Part shown: positions 59,058 through 64,000 of the stretch, piece by piece | Layout: each line of letters starts with the position of its first letter | Numbering within the stretch: the first letter of the stretch is position 1 | NCBI GenBank assembly: GCA_021647365.1 | Contig: JAKIUW010000002.1 | Coordinates: 1 to 64,000, forward strand | DNA: 64,000 bases | Reading direction: 5' to 3' | From: Cocleimonas sp. | GTDB taxonomy: Bacteria; Pseudomonadota; Gammaproteobacteria; Thiotrichales; Thiotrichaceae | Notes under the pieces: model-generated | Told to the model about the DNA's origin: nothing | Database searches by the model: none | The model's input: only the letters and a program-made list of their open reading frames with translations | Translations under genes and position numbers: made by a program

Positions 59058-59747
59058 ATGGCTAACTTTAATACACACCTAAGCGTCGCCGCCGTAGGCT
59101 CAGGAATGTTGGCAACGCTGTGCCTGCAAGTTGGTTTTGTCGACGCGAAAGATGCATTGTTGCTTGCATCTGTTGGGGTGCTAGGTGGAATTCTCCCTGA
59201 TATTGATCTTCATTATTCTCACCCAAGCCGAATACTGTTTTCGCTACTTGGAATTGTTATGGCATTTCTCTGGGTGTTTTCTGCTGAAAACCAACTTTCT
59301 ATTATTGAATTATGGGGTGCAGGTTTGGGCGTTTATCTTTTTGTACGCTTTCCTGTTTGGGCACTTTTTCAAAAATTTACCGTACACCGTGGCTCGATTC
59401 ATTCTATTAGTGTCGCGTTGCTTTTTTGTTTTGCGACGGTGGCATTGAGTTTTCACTTTTTTGGAAAACAACCGTTTATTGCTTGGCTAGTGGGTCTCTT
59501 TATTTTTCTAGGATTTATCCTACACTTAATACTAGATGAAATTTATAGCGTCGATTTTATGGGATATCGCCTCAAGCGCTCTTTTGGAACAGCCTTAAAG
59601 CTGTTCGACTTCAAAGAGCGCATTAGCATGGCAGTAATTAGTATTTGCATTATTGCACTGTGGTTTGCGACACCCGATGTCAGCCAATTTATCGACACGC
59701 TAAGTAGCCCTGAAACTTATCAACTCATTATGAAACGCATGATGTAG
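59058..59747 (+). CDS. YdjM-like (DUF457) inner-membrane protein
   Basis: The start at 59058 (MANFNTHLSVAAVGSGMLAT) matches YdjM; an ATG seven codons earlier is less likely. The 229-residue protein has LGGILPDIDLHYSHPSRI and FTVHRGSIHSISVALLF, the DUF457 metal-dependent hydrolase-like motifs, and several membrane helices. Function unproven. Confidence 0.85.
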   Translation: MANFNTHLSVAAVGSGMLATLCLQVGFVDAKDALLLASVGVLGGILPDIDLHYSHPSRILFSLLGIVMAFLWVFSAENQLSIIELWGAGLGVYLFVRFPVWALFQKFTVHRGSIHSISVALLFCFATVALSFHFFGKQPFIAWLVGLFIFLGFILHLILDEIYSVDFMGYRLKRSFGTALKLFDFKERISMAVISICIIALWFATPDVSQFIDTLSSPETYQLIMKRMM

Positions 59748-59755
59748 GAGTCAAA

Positions 59756-59959
59756 ATGCCATACGTAAATATTAAAATCACCAAAGAGGGTGCTACCGCT
59801 GAGCAAAAACAGCAACTCATTGCTGGTGCTACTCAGTTGCTTGTTGACGTTTTGGGGAAAAGCCCAGCATCATTAGTTGTGGTGATTGACGAAGTGGAAA
59901 CGGATAACTGGGGTATTGCAGGGAAGAGCGTTACGGAGTTACGCAAAGGAACTTCTTAA
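59756..59959 (+). CDS. 4-oxalocrotonate tautomerase family protein
   Basis: The 67-residue protein starts MPYVNIKITKEGATAEQKQQ. Pro1 after Met removal is the catalytic base of this family; VVVIDEVETDNWGIAGKSV is typical. The physiological substrate is unclear. It follows the YdjM-like gene by 8 bp. Confidence 0.9.
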   Translation: MPYVNIKITKEGATAEQKQQLIAGATQLLVDVLGKSPASLVVVIDEVETDNWGIAGKSVTELRKGTS

Positions 59960-59979
59960 CTAAACTTAAATACACACAT

Positions 59980-60048
59980 CACACCCCCCCACTTTTACAT
60001 GATATTTGGTTGTACAACAAATCATCATGTAAAAGTGGGGGGGTGTGC
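59980..60048. repeat. REPIN-like inverted repeat pair
   Basis: Left arm CACAC, C-tract, ACTTTTACATGATA and right arm consensus, with a spacer of about 20 bp, between the tautomerase gene and the CZB gene. The remaining gap (60049-60131) shows no gene. Confidence 0.9.
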
Positions 60049-60131
60049 TTGGAATACCCTTTAACTTATCCCTCTTTTGCTATTGCTTTTTGAATACAAA
60101 AAATACAGAAAAATATTTCGTGCAAAGGTCT

Positions 60132-60584
60132 CTATGTAAACCAAGGGCTATTAAAATCTTGCTCCGTCATGCTTGCGACCTTTCTCTCTATAAAGTCCAA
60201 TGAGCGAACCAGCTTAACGGTCTTCTTCTCAAGTTGTTTCATTTTTTTAGTGCGAAACTTTTTCTCTTGAATAGGTATTTCCATGCCTGCACTGATAACC
60301 GTTGCACGGGGGGTTTTTCGACGCTCATAAGTAGTGTAATAAAGTGCTGTATAAAGATTGTGAATATCTTTATGCAAACTTTCCAGCTCATTCAACTGAG
60401 GGATATTCACTAACTTAAAACCTTCATGCGTATGCCATTTACCCAGTAAGCAATCACTACAAGGAACAGGCTTGCTAATCTGATTTTGTGGCGCATCATT
60501 AAGCAAGCTCTGGGCTTGTTTAATGAGCTCTATATGGTCTGGCTTAGCTTGCTTTAAAATTGTTATTATTTGATTTTTATTCAT
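60132..60584 (-). CDS. Stand-alone CZB (chemoreceptor zinc-binding) domain protein
   Basis: The start is taken at MNKNQIITILKQAKPDHIEL, eight codons after an earlier ATG. The 150-residue protein has a CZB core: an early His (PDHIEL), CLLGKWHTHEGFKL and LESLHKDIHNLYTAL (zinc-ligand His, Cys, His, His). A basic C-terminal helix follows. CZB domains usually sit on chemoreceptors or diguanylate cyclases and sense zinc or oxidants. Here it is free-standing; the partner is unknown. Confidence 0.8.
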   Translation of the reverse strand: MNKNQIITILKQAKPDHIELIKQAQSLLNDAPQNQISKPVPCSDCLLGKWHTHEGFKLVNIPQLNELESLHKDIHNLYTALYYTTYERRKTPRATVISAGMEIPIQEKKFRTKKMKQLEKKTVKLVRSLDFIERKVASMTEQDFNSPWFT

Positions 60585-60680
60585 TGCCCAAGCATATTTA
60601 TTTGGCAATAAAAAACCACACTAGCCAGATAAAGTGCCTATTTTTTAATCAATGCGGTGTATCTACATTAAAAATGTAAT

Positions 60681-60923
60681 TTATGAAGTAGCTCTAAGCA
60701 TCACGTATAACTGATCTTTTAAGTGTAGGCGCTGCTTTTTCATCTCTTCGACAACATCATCTGACGGTGTCTCAATCTCTTGCTCTACACGGACAAGCTG
60801 GTGAACAATTTCATCATACTCTTTAAATAAGCGCTGAAAATGCCCATCAGACATTTTTAGTTTATGGATTTGATCATTAAACTCTGGAAACTCGTGGTGT
60901 AGGTCATGACTCTCGGCAAACAT
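60681..60923 (-). CDS. DUF465 (YdcH-like) family protein
   Basis: The 80-residue helical protein has HEFPEFNDQIHKLKMSDGHF and QRLFKEYDEIVHQLVRVEQE with LKDQLYVMLR, the DUF465/YdcH signature. Function unknown. It lies upstream of the CZB gene. Confidence 0.9.
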   Translation of the reverse strand: MFAESHDLHHEFPEFNDQIHKLKMSDGHFQRLFKEYDEIVHQLVRVEQEIETPSDDVVEEMKKQRLHLKDQLYVMLRATS

Positions 60924-61000
60924 AAATGCCTCCTATTTCGTTTTACAGCTTGGATTATATACCTACTTAACATAAGGCTCTTTGACCCAACTCAACTAGC

Positions 61001-61023
61001 CATGTAAAAGTAAGGGGGTGTGC
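61001..61023 (+). repeat. Degenerate REPIN arm upstream of tRNA-Leu
   Basis: CATGTAAAAGTAAGGGGGTGTGC: the G-tract is interrupted by AA, so it is the most decayed arm seen. Confidence 0.75.
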
Positions 61024-61068
61024 TTTAGCAATGGTAGTTAAAACCATAAGCTTTCATTGAAACTATCC

Positions 61069-61096
61069 TTTAATTTATTAAAACAAGTGATATACT
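61069..61096 (+). promoter_or_regulatory. Promoter of tRNA-Leu
   Basis: TTTAAT at 61069-61074 and TATACT at 61091-61096, 16 bp apart, are followed by a GC-rich discriminator TCGCCGC, typical of stable-RNA promoters under stringent control. The tRNA begins 17 nt after the -10 box. Confidence 0.5.
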
Positions 61097-61112
61097 TCGC
61101 CGCTTGAATCTG

Positions 61113-61199
61113 TGCCGGTGTGGCGGAATTGGTAGACGCGCTGGATTCAAAATCCTGTTCCCTCTGGGAGTGTCGGTTCGATTCCGACCACCGGCACCA
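61113..61199 (+). tRNA. tRNA-Leu (anticodon CAA)
   Basis: The 87-nt gene has acceptor GCCGGTG/CACCGGC, D-loop GGTAGAC, anticodon loop TTCAAAA, a long variable arm (GTTCCCTCTGGGAGT) and T-loop GGTTCGATTCC, with encoded CCA at 61197-61199. The anticodon stem CTGGA/TCCTG has one T-T mismatch. It is the left border of the AT-rich restriction-modification operon. Confidence 0.96.
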
Positions 61200-61209
61200 C
61201 TTTATTTAA

Positions 61210-62244
61210 TCAAGCCTCTGCTAGCTCTTGTTTATTTTCTTTTTGTACTACATTTTCATTCAATGTTTCAAGTAGCTGTTTCATTACATTCCACATAAGC
61301 ACAGGAGGTATTGCATTTCCTATTTGCCTATATGCATCAGCCTCACTTCCAACAAACTCAAAACTTTCAGGGAATGATTGAATACTAGCTGCTTCTTGCG
61401 GTGTAAATCTTCTATATAACTCTTTTTCAGGGTTTACAAGTAAAACAGGGTCTCTTGAATTTAGGCTTACTTTTGCAAGATGAGACGTAATAGTTAGGCA
61501 TGTTTTATCTAAATCTTGCCAAAGCCCTCTCTTCATATTCTTTTTGGCATTTTTCATACCTTCAACAGCCCTTTTTGAAAAATAGTATTTTTCATCATCT
61601 GGAACTAATGATTTGATAACATGCTTTAGAGGAACCCAGTTTTTTTGATTATTATCAGGGCTTTCATTAAAGGATGGGGAAGGAAATTTATATGTTTTAT
61701 TAATATCATTCCTTATGCCCACAATAAAAACTCGTTGCCTTCTTTGCGGGATACCATAGTTAGCAGAGTTCAATAACTGAAAGCTCAAACGATAGCCTTG
61801 CAGTTCAAACTCTTTTAGAACAGACCTGAAAATTTCACCTTTTTTAAGAACCATCAAACCTTTAACATTTTCAGCTATAAATGCCTTTGGTTGTTTTTTT
61901 TTAAGGATCTTTGCCATATCTTTATATAGCTGACCTCTATCATCAAAGGGGTTTTTTGTGGGGTTTACTGTACTAAAAGACTGGCAAGGAAATCCACCAA
62001 TTAAAATATCAAAGTCTGGTATATCTATTAGTTTCACATCTGTTACTGACCCAACTACAGCAGGATGCTTAAAATTATGGTTATAAGTATTTATCGCTTT
62101 TTGATCTATATCTAACGCATATGATATTTGTGTAGGTAGTTTTTTATAGTTGGTATTTATGTATTTAAACCCACCAAGCGCACCTAAGTCGCTACCACCA
62201 CAACCACAAAAAAGTGAGCCTATTTTTAATGTTTTTTTCTTCAT
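61210..62244 (-). CDS. C5-cytosine DNA methyltransferase (M1)
   Basis: The 344-residue protein has motif I SLFCGCGGSDLGALGG, motif IV GGFPCQSFSTVNP (Cys nucleophile), motif VI AFIAENVKGL, motif VIII GIPQRRQRVFIVG and motif X YRQIGNAIPPVL. It methylates cytosine in a specific DNA site. Its ATG overlaps the stop of the restriction gene (4 bp). The sequence specificity is not evident. It ends 11 bp after tRNA-Leu on the opposite strand. Confidence 0.94.
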   Translation of the reverse strand: MKKKTLKIGSLFCGCGGSDLGALGGFKYINTNYKKLPTQISYALDIDQKAINTYNHNFKHPAVVGSVTDVKLIDIPDFDILIGGFPCQSFSTVNPTKNPFDDRGQLYKDMAKILKKKQPKAFIAENVKGLMVLKKGEIFRSVLKEFELQGYRLSFQLLNSANYGIPQRRQRVFIVGIRNDINKTYKFPSPSFNESPDNNQKNWVPLKHVIKSLVPDDEKYYFSKRAVEGMKNAKKNMKRGLWQDLDKTCLTITSHLAKVSLNSRDPVLLVNPEKELYRRFTPQEAASIQSFPESFEFVGSEADAYRQIGNAIPPVLMWNVMKQLLETLNENVVQKENKQELAEA

Positions 62245-63629
62245 ACTTCCTCAATAATTTTATCAATAGACTTTTTAGAGAAGTCTAACCGATAATTCAT
62301 AGGGGTGCATTTTACCGTACCATTTTTGTACTTTTTATATGGGTTATTGATAGTGTAAATAATTATGCTCTGTGGTGTAAAGTAAACCCTATAAAAAGAA
62401 AATGCTTGTCCATGCTGTTCACCCGCTACCCATTCATTTCTGGTTAGTGTAATTGCATCTATCCATCCATCCCCACCTTCTTTGGGCGGTGTTACCCTTT
62501 TTGTTGATTTAACTTCTATATACTTCACAAACTCTGATTTGTCAGAGCCATCTGCAATAATTGATTGAATATCATATCCAAGCCCTCTTATCTTTCCTAA
62601 CAATAAAACCTTATTTTTTAATCTTTCATCAAACTCGGCTACCCTTTGTTGCTCATAGTTATAAACAAACTTCTCACCATCATCCCCTAGTTTGATTTTA
62701 TCAATAGCACCTGTTACAACTATTTTATTCTCTTTATCCGTAACATTATATTGAATAGCATCTACTGATGTTGTGAATATATTAATGCCATCTTTATCAA
62801 CTTTTGAGTAATGTTTTTGCCATTCACTTACTAGTGCTTTTCTACTTTCAAGCGTTGCTAAAGACTCTTTGTTAATAGTAAATGCTGGCACTTTATTCCA
62901 CGATGAGCGAATATAATCTATTGATTTTTTTTCATGAGGATTTAGGTATAATAAATCTGATTCAATTCTTACAAGGTTTGCTAGTTTTAAAAAGCCTAAT
63001 TGTTCTCTTATGTGCTGCATTGCACCTGAGGAATTTTTCCCACGAACTTTAACAGGTATATTTTTATTTCGGTGTTCATGAATAGCAGTATAAACTTGCT
63101 GTGGGGTTATTATTCCTTGTAATGTTTCGAAGCTGTTCAAGACAAAGTATGCAACTTCATCCTTGCTAATTTGTATTTCCTCTTCCTTTGCTATAAATAA
63201 TAGCTCTAAAATAAAAGAAAACTGTCTAATAGATATTTTATTATTTACTTTATCTCTAATAGTTTTAATACTATCCATACCATTTGGAAATTGAAACTTT
63301 TGACAAATATCCTTAAAAAATTCTGGTTGGTCATTATTTTTTAAAAAAAGTAGCGTTCTTTCAGAAGGAAAAACCGTACTAGACTCATCGCTAAAATACA
63401 TTCCAAATAATTTACCCGCTATCTCTGTTCTATGATTATCCAATGTTTTCTCAGATGGATAATCAAGTATATGAGCCAGTTCCTTATTGAATATTTGTTT
63501 AAAATCATCTAGCAGACAAGGGCAATGCTCATTAATAATATTGGCATAAACAGGTAATAAATCATCTAGTTTGTTTTTTGCTTTTCCTCTTATAATTGTG
63601 CATCGATATTGTTTTTTATAATCAAACAT
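62241..63629 (-). CDS. Putative restriction endonuclease with C-terminal DUF3883 domain
   Basis: The 462-residue protein lies between two methyltransferase genes and overlaps both. Its C-terminal third has DDGEKFVYNYEQQRVAEF, LGYDIQSIIADG and KYIEVKSTKR then ITLTRNEWVAGEQHG, a DUF3883 PD-(D/E)xK nuclease core (Asp in GYDI, Glu-x-Lys in EVK). The N-terminal 300 residues are not recognised and probably determine specificity. It is AT-rich relative to neighbours. Function is inferred from the fold and context. Confidence 0.75.
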   Translation of the reverse strand: MFDYKKQYRCTIIRGKAKNKLDDLLPVYANIINEHCPCLLDDFKQIFNKELAHILDYPSEKTLDNHRTEIAGKLFGMYFSDESSTVFPSERTLLFLKNNDQPEFFKDICQKFQFPNGMDSIKTIRDKVNNKISIRQFSFILELLFIAKEEEIQISKDEVAYFVLNSFETLQGIITPQQVYTAIHEHRNKNIPVKVRGKNSSGAMQHIREQLGFLKLANLVRIESDLLYLNPHEKKSIDYIRSSWNKVPAFTINKESLATLESRKALVSEWQKHYSKVDKDGINIFTTSVDAIQYNVTDKENKIVVTGAIDKIKLGDDGEKFVYNYEQQRVAEFDERLKNKVLLLGKIRGLGYDIQSIIADGSDKSEFVKYIEVKSTKRVTPPKEGGDGWIDAITLTRNEWVAGEQHGQAFSFYRVYFTPQSIIIYTINNPYKKYKNGTVKCTPMNYRLDFSKKSIDKIIEEV

Positions 63630-64000
63630 CGCTAGCTCCTAAATATTTTAACAACTCTTCTGCTATTACCTTCCCAAGTAATGGTGGTACAGCATTACCA
63701 ATTTGTTTTAACTGATCATTCTTTTTACCATGAAAAATAAATGTGTCAGGAAATGATTGAATACGAGCCGACTCTCTTGGGGTAGGTACACGATTATATT
63801 TATAATGAAAGTGATGGTTATGCCCAGTATCAATGGTAAAGCTTGGTTTTTTACTATTAAGGCGTGTCCATGCAATATTTACTCTTCGTGTATTTTGGAG
63901 CTCTTTAGGAAGGCTTTTATAATTACCCCCATCAGGAACTAAATCAATAATGCTTTTAGTTTGATCCGTATGCATGGTTATTTGGTGATTAAAAATACTA
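63622..64000 (-). CDS. C5-cytosine DNA methyltransferase (M2), N-terminus beyond window
   Basis: The frame stays open to the right edge, with SIFNHQIT preceding the internal Met at 63975, so the gene starts outside. The visible 126 residues have RVNIAWTRLNSKKPSFTID, TPRESARIQSFPDTFIFHG and LKQIGNAVPPLLGKVIAEEL (motifs IX-X of C5 methyltransferases). Its stop overlaps the endonuclease start by 8 bp. Two distinct methyltransferases flanking one nuclease suggest an asymmetric site. Confidence 0.9.
   Translation of the reverse strand, partial: SIFNHQITMHTDQTKSIIDLVPDGGNYKSLPKELQNTRRVNIAWTRLNSKKPSFTIDTGHNHHFHYKYNRVPTPRESARIQSFPDTFIFHGKKNDQLKQIGNAVPPLLGKVIAEELLKYLGASDV

Noticed and set aside
4657..61023. 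Dispersed repeats as a CRISPR array
   Set aside because: Copies are scattered singly or as inverted pairs kilobases apart, not direct repeats with regular spacers, and no cas genes are present.
61104..61298. Plus-strand open frame across tRNA-Leu
   Set aside because: It reads through the tRNA gene and into the methyltransferase 3' end; the tRNA explains the sequence.
61001..64000. Prophage or insertion sequence at the right end
   Set aside because: No integrase, transposase or phage structural gene is visible; only restriction-modification genes are seen before the window edge.

Overview
The window is ordinary chromosome of a low-to-moderate GC gammaproteobacterium. The evidence is the gene content and order: an E. 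coli-type Ugd and WecB/WecC, a yibN-like rhodanese/grxC/secB/gpsA run, spoT-rpoZ, cysQ-nudE-yrfG, an LpxL-type lipid A acyltransferase and EnvC-CtpA. The genus cannot be named from the sequence. Several genes (MoxR/Bat locus, solitary BtuM transporters, allantoin degradation, FMN-dependent lactate dehydrogenase) point to a free-living respiratory bacterium that salvages vitamin B12.

Layout. 1-5.3 kb: surface sugar-nucleotide genes (wecC partial, wecB, ugd) interrupted by a UPF0175/DUF3368 toxin-antitoxin pair, with the toxin frameshifted, and a Uma2-type nuclease; then a DUF523 gene. 5.3-10.1 kb: a ClC channel and a secreted VIT/DUF2135 protein. 10.2-13.2 kb: a cobalamin riboswitch controlling btuB and a BtuM-type transporter. 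13.3-20.7 kb: a six-gene MoxR-DUF58-DUF4381-BatA-BatB/C-BatD operon. 20.9-23.4 kb: allantoin to glyoxylate (puuE, alc, allA). 23.4-35.1 kb: housekeeping genes (gmk, gloB, rluE, patatin, ilvD, gpsA, secB, grxC, rhodanese, an ArsR regulator with persulfide-sensor cysteines, envC, ctpA). 35.1-36.4 kb: cobO and a second btuM. 36.7-50.4 kb: SPFH/NfeD, yaaA, ferredoxin, Sel1 protein, coaD, ridA, spoT, rpoZ, hemH, CinA-like, LpxL-like, an AEC transporter and hisC. 50.4-53.4 kb: a rearranged accessory stretch with duplicated tails and pseudogenes. 53.4-61 kb: cysQ/nudE/yrfG, small genes, lldD, YdjM-like, CZB. 61.1-64 kb: tRNA-Leu(CAA) followed directly by an AT-rich restriction-modification operon that runs off the right edge.

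The most striking feature is a family of short dispersed repeats: GCACAC, 6-7 C, then ACTTTTACATGATG or TAGTTTTACATGATG. I count 25 arms, seven of them complete inverted pairs (REPIN-like hairpins) and eleven solitary arms. One pair sits inside the cobalamin riboswitch. One arm appears to supply the Shine-Dalgarno of batB. Others abut stop codons. A second family (CTTCGACTCCGCTCAG core) is translated in frame inside ugd. A third (CGTCATTCC...GGAATGACG) brackets a GIY-YIG gene.

Genes that act together: BtuB (outer membrane) plus two BtuM copies (inner membrane) plus CobO (adenosylation) form a B12 salvage set with no BtuCDF in view. PuuE-Alc-AllA is a complete allantoin pathway. SpoT looks hydrolase-only because its synthetase-domain signature residues are replaced.
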